Assembly: GCA_900768515.1 (NCBI GenBank)
Contig: CAAGDG010000028.1
Span: 1-15,682 of the forward strand
Length of the DNA stretch: 15,682 nt
Source: Lentisphaeria bacterium
GTDB taxonomy: Bacteria > Verrucomicrobiota > Lentisphaeria > Victivallales > Victivallaceae
Reading direction: 5' to 3'
A program made the translations under genes and the position numbers. Numbering within the stretch: position 1 is the first letter of the stretch; each line of letters starts with the position of its first letter. Below the pieces are notes generated by a model, which saw only the letters and a program-made list of their open reading frames with translations, was not told the DNA's origin and did not search any database. Below, piece by piece: positions 7,692-14,661 of the stretch.

Positions 7692-7724
7692 CGGTTAATA
7701 TAACCGTGCCGCAGGAAAAATCAA
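7692..7724 (-). promoter_or_regulatory. ROK promoter with palindrome on its -10 box
   Basis: Read leftward, TTGATT (7724-7719), a 16-nt spacer and TATATT (7702-7697). The -10 box is embedded in a perfect 15-bp palindrome, CGGTTAATATAACCG (7692-7706). A protein bound there would block RNA polymerase, so this is a candidate autoregulatory operator. Its half TAACCG also occurs in the operator-like core in front of the lacI-family gene. Confidence 0.6.
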
Positions 7725-7730
7725 ATTTTT

Positions 7731-7751
7731 ATATATCAAGACTTGACATAT
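7731..7751. promoter_or_regulatory. 21-bp dyad operator candidate on the operon -35 box
   Basis: Arms ATATATCAAG and CTTGACATAT flank a central A at 7741; nine of ten arm positions pair (only 7735/7747 fail). It covers the -35 box of the rightward operon (7743-7748) and begins 6 nt beyond the -35 box of the leftward ROK gene. It is therefore placed to control both promoters. Inference: operator for ROK or for the downstream LacI-type protein. Confidence 0.55.
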
Positions 7752-7771
7752 TATGTGGGAAGGGTTATTTT
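7743..7771 (+). promoter_or_regulatory. Promoter of the dehydrogenase/GH35 operon
   Basis: A consensus TTGACA (7743-7748), a 17-nt spacer and TATTTT (7766-7771) predict transcription from about 7778, leaving a leader of about 50 nt. AGGAGG at 7816-7821 then fixes the first start codon at 7830. An in-frame TTG at 7743 is the -35 box itself and not a start. Hexamers and spacing are identical to those of the lacI-family promoter at 12297-12325. Confidence 0.75.
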
Positions 7772-7829
7772 TTCAAGCGTGGAGAAGAGAGGCTGCCGGG
7801 TCATCAATCCGTTACAGGAGGAAAAAAAG

Positions 7830-8876
7830 ATGCTTGCCGCGGTACTGAAGGATTTCAACCGTCTCGAACTTGAGGATGTTCCGATTCCGGAACCGGGGTT
7901 CGGAGAGGTGCTGGTGCGGATCCGTTCCTGCGGATTCTGCGCGACCGACTACAAGGCGATCCGGGGAATTCGGCGCAATGTGCGGTTCCCGGCGATCGTC
8001 GGGCATGAACCCTCCGGCGTGGTGGCGGCGACGGGGCCGGGCGTCGTCCACTTCCGCGAGGGGGACGAGGTGATCTGCCAGCCCTCCGCCTACTGCGGGG
8101 TCTGCCGCCACTGCCGGGAGGGGAATTCGCACTACTGCGAACACGCCTACACCACCGGCGGCGACGGTCCCGAGGATGTGCGTCCCGGGGCTTTCGCCGA
8201 ATACATGGTGACGGCGGAAAGCTGTCTCTTCGCCAAGCCGTCCGGAATCGGGTTTGACGCCGCTGCGCTGACCGAACCGCTTTCCGGCGCCTGGAAGGGA
8301 GTGATCCAGAAGAGCGAGATGCGTCTCGGCGATGATGTGGTGGTCATCGGAACCGGAGGCATCGGATTGCTCTGCATGATGGTGGCGAAGGCGGCCGGAG
8401 CCGGCCGGCTGATTGCGATCGACGCGAGCGCCTACGCCCGGCGCAACGCGCTCGCGATCGGCGGGGCGACCGCGGTGATCGACGCCAACGCTCCGGATGT
8501 GAAAGAACAGGTGTACCACCTTCTTCCCGAGGGGCCGGACCTGGTGGTCGAGGCGGCCGGTCCGATTCAGGCGGTCAAGCTGATGGTCGATCTGCGCCGC
8601 CGCGGCACGAAGTGGAACGTCTTCGGCATCACCACCCATGAAAAGTTTGAGCTGGACGGCGGCCTGACCCACTTTCTGGAGGGGCGGATGGATGCGAGTT
8701 TCGGCACCACGCCGCTGGCGATGCAGAACGCGGTCCGGCTGATGGAGCGCGGGCTCGTCGATCCGGAAAAGATCATTTCGCACCGCTTCCCGCTTTCGGA
8801 GATCCACCGGGCGGTTGAAGTGATGGGCACTCCGGAGCGCAACAAGGTGATGATCCATCCGTGGGAGGGGGAATGA
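7830..8876 (+). CDS. Zinc-dependent alcohol/polyol dehydrogenase (MDR family)
   Basis: Medium-chain NAD(P)-dependent dehydrogenase of the sorbitol/threonine/galactitol dehydrogenase type; it would oxidise a hydroxyl of a sugar, polyol or sugar acid in the cytoplasm. Seen in 348 residues: catalytic zinc ligands Cys37 in SCGFCATD and His59-Glu60 in VGHEPSG, with Glu149 in ALTEPLSGAW; structural zinc cysteines 89, 92, 95 and 103; Rossmann motif GTGGIG (174-179) and the acidic IAID after it, which favours NAD. The start at 7830 has AGGAGG 8 nt upstream. It is first in a four-gene operon and its stop overlaps the next ATG (ATGA). Substrate is not readable from sequence; the GH35 and lactonase-like neighbours suggest a galactose- or glycoside-derived compound. 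Confidence 0.9.
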   Translation: MLAAVLKDFNRLELEDVPIPEPGFGEVLVRIRSCGFCATDYKAIRGIRRNVRFPAIVGHEPSGVVAATGPGVVHFREGDEVICQPSAYCGVCRHCREGNSHYCEHAYTTGGDGPEDVRPGAFAEYMVTAESCLFAKPSGIGFDAAALTEPLSGAWKGVIQKSEMRLGDDVVVIGTGGIGLLCMMVAKAAGAGRLIAIDASAYARRNALAIGGATAVIDANAPDVKEQVYHLLPEGPDLVVEAAGPIQAVKLMVDLRRRGTKWNVFGITTHEKFELDGGLTHFLEGRMDASFGTTPLAMQNAVRLMERGLVDPEKIISHRFPLSEIHRAVEVMGTPERNKVMIHPWEGE

Positions 8877-9616
8877 AACGTGAATTTTCCGGTCGGATCG
8901 CCGTCGTGACCGGCGGTACCGGCGGACTGGGACGCGATCTGGTCATCGCCCTGGCCCGGGAGGAGTGCGAAGTCTTTTTCTGCGGCCGCCGCGAGGATGT
9001 GCGGGAGACGCTCTCCCGGTGCAATGGGCGCGGCCACTACTTTCGGTGCGATCTGACCAGGCCGGAGGAGGTCGCCGATTTTGTCCGGGAGGCTGCCGCG
9101 TTCCGCGGAAGGATCGACTATCTGGTCAACAACGCGGCGGACGACGCCCGGGTCCGTTTTGAAGAGGCGGACTGCGAAGCGTTCGACCGCTTCGTCGCGC
9201 TCGACCTGCGCGCTGCCTACCTTGCCACCCGGGCCGCGCTTGACGGACTGCGCGCCGGCGAGGGGCGGGCGGTGGTCAACATGGGGACCACCAACTGGAT
9301 GCTGGGGCTGGCGCCGTTCACATTGTACAGTTCCGCGAAGGCCGGACTGCTCGGATTCACCCGGGCGCTGGCGCGGGAGCTGGGGCCGGAGGGAATCCGG
9401 GTCAACATGCTTTCGCCGGGCTGGATCATGACCGAAAAACAGCTCCGCTGTTACGTGACCGAACAGGACAAGCAGAATCTGCTGCGCGACCAGGCGCTTC
9501 CGTTTCTGCTCCGGGAGTCGGACGTGACGCCGGTGACGATGTTTCTGCTCTCCGACGCGGCCCGCGCCGTCACCGGGCAGAATCTGATCGTGGACGCGGG
9601 AAAGGTGATGCAATGA
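8873..9616 (+). CDS. SDR-family oxidoreductase
   Basis: Classical short-chain dehydrogenase/reductase, cytoplasmic, NAD(P)-dependent. Seen in 247 residues: cofactor motif TGGTGGLG (13-20; classical TGxxxGxG), structural NNAAD (86-90, usually NNAG), and catalytic Tyr152 and Lys156 in YSSAK. The catalytic serine expected 13 residues before the tyrosine is threonine here (GTTNWM, Thr139/Thr140). The usual PGW segment (182-184) and a C-terminal GQNLIVDAGK follow. The ATG at 8873 overlaps the previous stop by 4 nt and has GGAGGGGG upstream; an in-frame GTG at 8861 would add only MGGG. With the preceding zinc dehydrogenase it may carry out a second oxidation or an oxidation/reduction pair. A galactose 1-dehydrogenase role is possible but unproven. 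Confidence 0.9.
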   Translation: MKREFSGRIAVVTGGTGGLGRDLVIALAREECEVFFCGRREDVRETLSRCNGRGHYFRCDLTRPEEVADFVREAAAFRGRIDYLVNNAADDARVRFEEADCEAFDRFVALDLRAAYLATRAALDGLRAGEGRAVVNMGTTNWMLGLAPFTLYSSAKAGLLGFTRALARELGPEGIRVNMLSPGWIMTEKQLRCYVTEQDKQNLLRDQALPFLLRESDVTPVTMFLLSDAARAVTGQNLIVDAGKVMQ

Positions 9617-10404
9617 ATGCTCTGTTCTCCCGTCTGGCGCAGTTGACGCCTCCTCCCGGCTCCTTTGCGCTGATTCCGCTCGGCCAGCACAGTTTTCTGC
9701 TGAAGCTCGGCGAAGTCACCCTCGGGCTGGACCTCTATCTGACGCCGGACCCGACCCGTCTGGTGGCGCCGCCGTTTCCGCCGGAGGAGGCGGTTTCGCT
9801 CGATCTGATTCTCGGTTCCCACGACCACGGCGACCACATCGACCGTCCGGCGCTGCCGGTTCTGGCGCAGGCTTCTCCGGAGGCGGTCCTGGTGGTGCCG
9901 GAGGCGGTCCGGAGGACGGTCCCGTTTCCGCCGGAACGGGTGCGGGGCCTCGACGACGGGGAATCGGTTACGCTTTCCGGAGTCCGGATCACCGCGTTCG
10001 CGGCGGCCCACGAGCTGCTCGAACGGGATCCCGCCACCGGCTGCCACCCCTGTCTCGGCTACGTGATCGAGGGGAATGGCGTCACCGTCTGCCACACCGG
10101 CGACTGCTGCATCTATGAAGGATTGCAGACGAAGCTTTCCCGCTGGCGGTTCGACCTGCTGCTGCTGCCGATCAACGGCCGCGACGCGGAGCGGCTCCGG
10201 CGCAACTGCATCGGCAACATGACCTTTCAGGAGGCGGCCGATCTCGCCGGCGCTCTGCGCCCGGCGTTGACCATGCCGGCCCATTTCGACATGTTTGCGA
10301 TGAATCGCGAGGATCCCCGGCGGTTCATCGACTACATGGCGGTGAAGTACCCGCATCTGAAGACCCGGATTCCGGTTCCGGGCGAACTTTTCACCCGTTT
10401 TTAA
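9613..10404 (+). CDS. UlaG-like metallo-beta-lactamase-fold hydrolase (probable lactonase)
   Basis: Metal-dependent hydrolase resembling UlaG, the L-ascorbate-6-phosphate lactonase; most likely opens a sugar lactone. Seen in 263 residues: metal motif SHDHGDHID (His70, His72, Asp74, His75), AAHE (His133), HTGDCC (Asp164), LLLLPINGRD (182-190), then NMTFQEAADLAGALRPALTM and PAHFDMF (His224). These last blocks are the UlaG-type signature that separates it from glyoxalase II or true beta-lactamases. No signal peptide, so cytoplasmic. Its ATG overlaps the SDR stop by 4 nt. Following two dehydrogenases, a lactonase is a natural partner: dehydrogenase makes lactone, hydrolase opens it. The exact lactone, and whether it is phosphorylated, are unknown. 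Confidence 0.85.
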   Translation: MNALFSRLAQLTPPPGSFALIPLGQHSFLLKLGEVTLGLDLYLTPDPTRLVAPPFPPEEAVSLDLILGSHDHGDHIDRPALPVLAQASPEAVLVVPEAVRRTVPFPPERVRGLDDGESVTLSGVRITAFAAAHELLERDPATGCHPCLGYVIEGNGVTVCHTGDCCIYEGLQTKLSRWRFDLLLLPINGRDAERLRRNCIGNMTFQEAADLAGALRPALTMPAHFDMFAMNREDPRRFIDYMAVKYPHLKTRIPVPGELFTRF

Positions 10405-10426
10405 TTCAGAAATTTGAGGTTGCGAG

Positions 10427-12244
10427 ATGAAAAAAAAGCAAGTCCGCCTGGTTGGAAGCGAAATTGAAATCGGAGAGGAGCGTTTCCGGCTGCGCGCCGG
10501 AGCGATCCACTACTTCCGGGTCCATCCCGGACAGTGGCGGGACCGGCTGACCAAAGCGCGTCAGCTCGGACTCAATGCCGTGGAAACCTATTTCTGCTGG
10601 AATCTGCACGAACCGCACCCCGGAGAGTTCGATTTCAGCGGGATTCTGGATTTTGTGCGTTTCATCGAAATCGCGCAGGAGGTCGGCCTCTACGTGGTCG
10701 CCCGTCCCGGTCCCTACGTCTGCGGCGAGTGGGAACACGGCGGTCTGCCCGCCTGGCTGCCGACCATTCCGGGAATGCGGATGCGCCGCATGAACGACGC
10801 CTATCTGGAAGTTTCCGACCGCTATTTCCGCCGGGTGCTCTCGATGCTGCGGCCGCTGCAGGCCTCCTGCGGAGGTCCGATCGTCGCGATCCAGATGGAG
10901 AACGAGTACGGCAACTACTGCGAGGACAAGGCCTATCTGCGACATCTGCTCAACCTCTTTCTGGAATCGGGGATCGACGTTCCGCTCTTCACCGCCGACA
11001 ACGGCTATACGCTCGGCTCGATCGAAGGCGGTTCGCTTCCGGAACTGCCGGCGGCGATCACCTTCGGCGCAGGCGACGAGGAGCGCTGCTTCGAACGGCT
11101 GCGGATGCTGCGTCCCGATGCGCCGCTGCTGGCGCTCGAATTCTGGACCGGCATGTTCGACAGCTGGGGCGACCGGGAGCATCAGCGGATTTCGACCGAG
11201 AAGGTGGCCGGTTCCATCGACCGGATCCTGGAGTGGGGAGGTTCGTTCAACCTCTACATGTTCTGCGGCGGAACCAACTTCGGCTTCACCAACGGCGCCA
11301 AGGCGCTGACCGAGTGGACCGACAACGGCCGCCGTCTGACCGAACGCAGTTATTCCGGCAGGGACTACACTCCCCAGACCACCAGTTACGACTACGACGC
11401 TCCGCTCGATGAAGCGGGGGATCCGACCCCGAAGTATTTTGCAATTCAGGAGGTGTTGAAGAAGCATTTCCCGGACGCCTCCTACGGAACCCCGGTTCCG
11501 GCTCCGAAGGGGGATTACGGTGCGGTCCCCCTGACCGGGAGCGCCGCGCTCTTCGACAATTTGGATGTTCTCGGACACCACAGCGAGAGCGGCGATGCCG
11601 AGACGATGGAGGCGCTGGGGCAGAACTTCGGTTTCATCCTCTACCGCACCCGGATCGAGAGTCCCTGGATTCCGGAGGAGGACACCGTGTTTCTGCGCGA
11701 AGTCCGCGACCGTGCCATGGTCTACTTCGACGACCGCTACCTCGGCTGCGTCGAACGGAATGACGGAAACCGGATCTTCGAATTGCCGTACGAGGGACGC
11801 GACGGCGTGTTGTCGGTTCTGGTCGAAAACATGGGGCACATCCATTACGGTCCGGCGCTGGGATGCGACTTCAAAGGGCTTCCGCTGGGCGTTTCGATGG
11901 TCATGAAGTCGCTGCGGGATTTCAGCATCGACACCCTCGAACTGGAAGACCTCTCCGGAATCCGGTGGGGGGGACTTTGCGAAACCGCGGACCATCCCCG
12001 CTTCTATCGGGGCGAGCTTGTGCTCTATGAAGAGCCGCTCGACACCTTTTTGAAGTTCCCGGGACGCAAGGGCGTGGCCTGGATCAACGGTTTCAACCTC
12101 GGCCGCTACTGGAATATCGGCCCCGGCGATGCACTGTACGTGCCGGCTCCGGTCCTGCGGCGCGGACGCAATGAAATTGTAATCTTTGAATTGCACGACC
12201 TCAACGCGTTCGAGGTGGAACTCCGGCCGTCCCGCAACTGGTGA
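10427..12244 (+). CDS. GH35 beta-galactosidase, cytoplasmic
   Basis: Glycoside hydrolase family 35 retaining beta-galactosidase. Seen in 605 residues: an N-terminal TIM barrel from LRAGAIHYFRVHPGQWRDRL (22-41) through NAVETYFCWNLHEPHPGEFD (50-69), RPGPYVCGEWEHGGLPAWL (93-111), acid/base Glu160 in QMENEYGNY, nucleophile Glu238 in LLALEFWTGMFDSWG, and MFCGGTNFGFTNG (278-290). C-terminal beta-rich domains end with the GH35 hallmark GVAWINGFNLGRYW (549-562). No signal peptide or transmembrane segment is visible, so the substrate must be imported. GAGG lies 7 nt before the ATG; 22 nt separate it from the lactonase-like gene. It would release galactose (or act on an oxidised galactoside) for the upstream enzymes. 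The aglycone is unknown. Confidence 0.95.
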   Translation: MKKKQVRLVGSEIEIGEERFRLRAGAIHYFRVHPGQWRDRLTKARQLGLNAVETYFCWNLHEPHPGEFDFSGILDFVRFIEIAQEVGLYVVARPGPYVCGEWEHGGLPAWLPTIPGMRMRRMNDAYLEVSDRYFRRVLSMLRPLQASCGGPIVAIQMENEYGNYCEDKAYLRHLLNLFLESGIDVPLFTADNGYTLGSIEGGSLPELPAAITFGAGDEERCFERLRMLRPDAPLLALEFWTGMFDSWGDREHQRISTEKVAGSIDRILEWGGSFNLYMFCGGTNFGFTNGAKALTEWTDNGRRLTERSYSGRDYTPQTTSYDYDAPLDEAGDPTPKYFAIQEVLKKHFPDASYGTPVPAPKGDYGAVPLTGSAALFDNLDVLGHHSESGDAETMEALGQNFGFILYRTRIESPWIPEEDTVFLREVRDRAMVYFDDRYLGCVERNDGNRIFELPYEGRDGVLSVLVENMGHIHYGPALGCDFKGLPLGVSMVMKSLRDFSIDTLELEDLSGIRWGGLCETADHPRFYRGELVLYEEPLDTFLKFPGRKGVAWINGFNLGRYWNIGPGDALYVPAPVLRRGRNEIVIFELHDLNAFEVELRPSRNW

Positions 12245-12265
12245 AAAGCTCTCCCGGATGTGCGC

Positions 12266-12287
12266 CTCCTTTTTCAAAAAAAAGGAG
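12266..12287 (+). terminator. Weak hairpin after the GH35 gene
   Basis: CTCCTTTTT and AAAAAGGAG form a 9-bp stem around a 4-nt CAAA loop, 21 nt after the GH35 stop and before the lacI-family promoter. There is no T-run after the stem, so as an intrinsic terminator it is weak. Its position between two transcription units is the main argument. Confidence 0.3.
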
Positions 12288-12296
12288 AGAGACGGG

Positions 12297-12325
12297 TTGA
12301 CAAGCGCTCCTTTTACTGGTATTTT
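12297..12325 (+). promoter_or_regulatory. Promoter of the lacI-family gene
   Basis: TTGACA (12297-12302), a 17-nt spacer and TATTTT (12320-12325) predict a start near 12332. The regulator therefore has its own transcript, although it lies only 131 nt after the operon. GAGG at 12364-12367 or AGGAG at 12358-12362 would serve the ATG at 12376. Confidence 0.75.
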
Positions 12326-12341
12326 TAGTAGAGACTAAGAT

Positions 12342-12349
12342 AACCGGTT
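12342..12349. promoter_or_regulatory. LacI-type operator core
   Basis: AACCGGTT is a perfect 8-bp palindrome with a central CG, inside GATAACCGGTTGTTAC. LacI-family operators typically have this even symmetry; the GntR type with a central ACCGGT is close. It lies about 10 nt after the predicted start of the lacI-family transcript, a position suited to autorepression. Confidence 0.45.
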
Positions 12350-12375
12350 GTTACTTAAGGAGAAGAGGCGATCCG

Positions 12376-13431
12376 ATGGAGCGGTCCGAGAGAAAGAGAC
12401 GCGCCGGCCGTTGCAGTATCCGTGATCTTGCGGAATACGTTGGGCTTTCAACCTGCACCGTATCAAAGGTGTTGAATGGCCGGGCCGGGAGGAAGATTCC
12501 GGCCGCGACCCAGGAGCGGGTGCTGGCGGCGGCCCGGGAACTGGACTACGTGCCGAACGTCAATGCCCAGCGGCTGTTTCGGCACAAGGCCGGGGTGCTG
12601 GGGCTGCTGGTCCCTTCCCGGACCGAGGCGCACGGGAATGTGTTCGACGACACCCATTTTGTCGATATTCTGGGGGGAATGGAGGAGGCGCTTTCCCGGA
12701 ACGGTTACCACCTGCTCCTGCTTTTCGATCGTGATCCGCAGGGGGATCCGAACCGTTACTGGCAACTGTTCCGTGCCGGGACGATCGACGGACTGTTGAT
12801 CTGGGGAGCCCACCGGGCAGCCAACTACTGGCCGGCGCTGCGCGACAACGGAGCTCCGGCGCTGTTTCTGACCAGTTGTCCGGATACCGCCCCCGGCGAC
12901 AGGATTCACTATGTGGTCAGCGACTACCGGACCACCGCCCGGCAGCTGACGGCGCGGCTGCTGGAGATCGGCTGCCGGCGGCTGCTCTACCTTGCCGGTC
13001 CGGAAGAGAGTTCCGTGGTGACGCTCTTCTCCGAGGGGATCGCGGAAGCGCTCCGTCACTCCGATTCCGTCTGTGTCACGCGCCACTGCAACTACTCCTG
13101 TGAGGAAGCCGCGGAGTTGACCGAGAAGCTGCTGCGGGAGTCCTCTTTCGACGCCGTTCTGGCGACCAGCAAGCATATCGGAGCCGGCGTGCGGCGCGCG
13201 ATTGCGGAGTCCGGCCGGCAGGGGATCTTCCTGGTCGTTCTCGACAACGACGCCCATCCGGTTGCCGCGGAAGATTGTTTTGGCATCGGCATTCCCGATG
13301 ACCGGAGGATCGGGGCGGCGGCGATCGAGGGAATTGCCGGGCTGATCGACGGATCCGTGGAATCCGTGCAGATGGTGATTCCCAGTCGGATTGTCTGGGC
13401 GGAAAAACTCCAGGGCGCTTTTGCCCGCTGA
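12376..13431 (+). CDS. LacI-family transcriptional regulator
   Basis: Sugar-responsive DNA-binding repressor of the LacI/GalR family. Seen in 351 residues: N-terminal helix-turn-helix CSIRDLAEYVGLSTCTVSKV with LNG after it (13-34), a hinge region DYVPNVNAQRLFRH (57-70), then a periplasmic-binding-protein-like ligand domain beginning GVLGLLVPSR (73-82) with DILGGMEEALSRNGYHLLLL, DGLLIWG, VVSDYRTTARQLTARLLEIG and the LacI-like ending IGAAAIEGIAGLI followed by PSRIVW. Two features are slightly unusual: a basic ten-residue extension before the HTH and cysteine-rich patches. It follows the GH35 operon with its own promoter, so the operon appears to have two candidate regulators, ROK at the head and LacI at the tail. 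The stop is 16 nt from the convergent prmC stop. Confidence 0.93.
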   Translation: MERSERKRRAGRCSIRDLAEYVGLSTCTVSKVLNGRAGRKIPAATQERVLAAARELDYVPNVNAQRLFRHKAGVLGLLVPSRTEAHGNVFDDTHFVDILGGMEEALSRNGYHLLLLFDRDPQGDPNRYWQLFRAGTIDGLLIWGAHRAANYWPALRDNGAPALFLTSCPDTAPGDRIHYVVSDYRTTARQLTARLLEIGCRRLLYLAGPEESSVVTLFSEGIAEALRHSDSVCVTRHCNYSCEEAAELTEKLLRESSFDAVLATSKHIGAGVRRAIAESGRQGIFLVVLDNDAHPVAAEDCFGIGIPDDRRIGAAAIEGIAGLIDGSVESVQMVIPSRIVWAEKLQGAFAR

Positions 13432-13447
13432 GTTGCGCGAAGGGGGA

Positions 13448-14290
13448 TCAGACCCGTTCGGCAGCAACAAATCGTTCCCGTCGATTGTAGTCGTGAAGGA
13501 TCTCGATTTTCCGGAAAGCTCCGGATTCCTTCAGAACGCCGGCCAGCCGTTCCGCCTGATGCGGGGAGAGTTCAAAAATCAGTTTTCCGCCGGCAGTCAG
13601 GTGATCCGGGGCTTCCCCGGCCGCCCGTTGGATCAACGCAAACCCTTCGTCTTCCGCGACCAGGGCCAATGCCGGTTCGTGGAGTTTGACCTCCGGTTCC
13701 AGCGAGGCGTATTCCGCTGGCGTCACGTATGGGAGATTTGCCGCAATCAGGTCGAAACAGCGCGTTCCGAGCGCGGTGAACAGGTCGGATTCCAGGAATT
13801 CAACCTGGTGAAGATGAAGCTGTTCACGGTTGTGCAGAGCCACGGTCAACGCGGGGAGGCTGATGTCGACGCCGGTGATTCTCGCGTCGGGCCGGGAGTG
13901 GGCCAGGGAGAGCGCAATCGCTCCGGAGCCGGTTCCCAGATCGACCACGCTGCCCCGGAGCGGGAGTTGTTCGACGATCCATTCGACCAGGAGTTCCGTT
14001 TCGGGGCGGGGAATCAGCACATCCGGTGTCACATCGAGCCGGAGCTCCCAGAAGTAGGCATGGCCGAGCAGGTACTGGAGCGGTTCCCGATGGGCGCGCC
14101 GTCGGGCGAGTTCGCGGATTTTCTTTTCCAGAGCGGGAGGAACCGGCTGATCGGCGAGGAAGAAGAGTTCGCTCCTGGGAACACCGGCAAGCTCGGAAAT
14201 CAGAAGGTCGGCATCCACCGCTGCTGATTGGATACCGGCATCGGCGAAAAGTTCGACCAGTTTACGGCGGAGTTCACAGAAGCGGGTCAT
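13448..14290 (-). CDS. prmC: Peptide chain release factor N5-glutamine methyltransferase
   Basis: PrmC methylates the glutamine of the GGQ motif in release factors RF1 and RF2 using S-adenosylmethionine, which speeds translation termination. Seen in 280 residues: the N-terminal helical PrmC domain, EPLQYLLGHAYFWELRLDVT (69-88), VLIPRPETELLVEW (91-104), SAM motif VVDLGTGSGAIALSLA (115-130), GVDIS (140-144), and the catalytic motif IAANLPYVTPAEYASLEPEV (182-201). The catalytic motif is usually NPPY and reads NLPY here (185-188); that variation is allowed in the wider N-methyltransferase fold. The ATG at 14290 has AGGA 9 nt upstream. It follows the 82-residue gene on the same strand by 55 nt, so the two are probably co-transcribed. 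No prfA is visible in the window. Confidence 0.94.
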   Translation of the reverse strand: MTRFCELRRKLVELFADAGIQSAAVDADLLISELAGVPRSELFFLADQPVPPALEKKIRELARRRAHREPLQYLLGHAYFWELRLDVTPDVLIPRPETELLVEWIVEQLPLRGSVVDLGTGSGAIALSLAHSRPDARITGVDISLPALTVALHNREQLHLHQVEFLESDLFTALGTRCFDLIAANLPYVTPAEYASLEPEVKLHEPALALVAEDEGFALIQRAAGEAPDHLTAGGKLIFELSPHQAERLAGVLKESGAFRKIEILHDYNRRERFVAAERV

Positions 14291-14345
14291 GATGCTGAAT
14301 CCTTCCGGGGGAGAGGAGCGGAACCGTGTTTCTCAGTCGGAACGA

Positions 14346-14594
14346 TCATTTCCCAGCAGCTTCGCGCATGAGATCGACGAACTCCTCGCGTGAGATTTCC
14401 CCAAGCGATTTGCCGCGTCTGGAAAGTTTTTCGTTGAACTTGACGGCGGTTTCAGTCATCTGTTCGTGGGTTTCTTCGGAACCGCCGACCAGATAAAAGT
14501 TGTCACCCTTTGTGATCCGTTTGTGGCCGTCCTGATTGTCGAGACCGAGTCCGACCAGCAGCGCGGGAACGGATTTGCGATTTGGGTTATCCAT
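14346..14594 (-). CDS. Small conserved-looking protein of unknown function (82 aa)
   Basis: I cannot name this protein. Seen: 82 residues, no signal peptide or transmembrane segment, charged. Residues about 6-22 contain PALLVGLGLDNQDGHKRIT. The middle reads GDNFYLVGGSEETHEQMTET (30-49), and the C-terminal third is probably helical and ends LGEISREEFVDLMREAAGK. Reality is supported by a good ribosome site (AAGGGA, 14605-14600, 5 nt spacing), its own promoter (TTTACA, 17 nt, TATATT) and position directly upstream of prmC on the same strand. I have the impression of similar small proteins in Verrucomicrobia and Planctomycetes genomes, but could not check. A link to translation would rest only on the prmC neighbour. 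Confidence 0.8.
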   Translation of the reverse strand: MDNPNRKSVPALLVGLGLDNQDGHKRITKGDNFYLVGGSEETHEQMTETAVKFNEKLSRRGKSLGEISREEFVDLMREAAGK

Positions 14595-14661
14595 GGATTT
14601 CCCTTTCCCTGCGTTTTGAAGTTGCCGATCCGGGCGGAGCGGCTCCCTGCCGCCCCCTGCT

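Noticed and set aside
7743..7829. Longer N-terminus for the zinc dehydrogenase starting at TTG 7743
   Set aside because: That TTG is the -35 hexamer of the operon promoter; AGGAGG marks the start at 7830.
6587..7873. 428-codon plus-strand frame opposite the ROK gene
   Set aside because: Shadow frame; the minus strand encodes a full ROK protein with HTH and zinc motif. The frame also runs through both promoters of the intergenic region.
10406..12277. Very long open frame (623 codons) on the minus strand opposite the GH35 gene
   Set aside because: Antisense shadow of a high-GC gene with strong third-position bias. The plus-strand product has complete GH35 motifs, and the antisense product resembles nothing and lacks a ribosome site.
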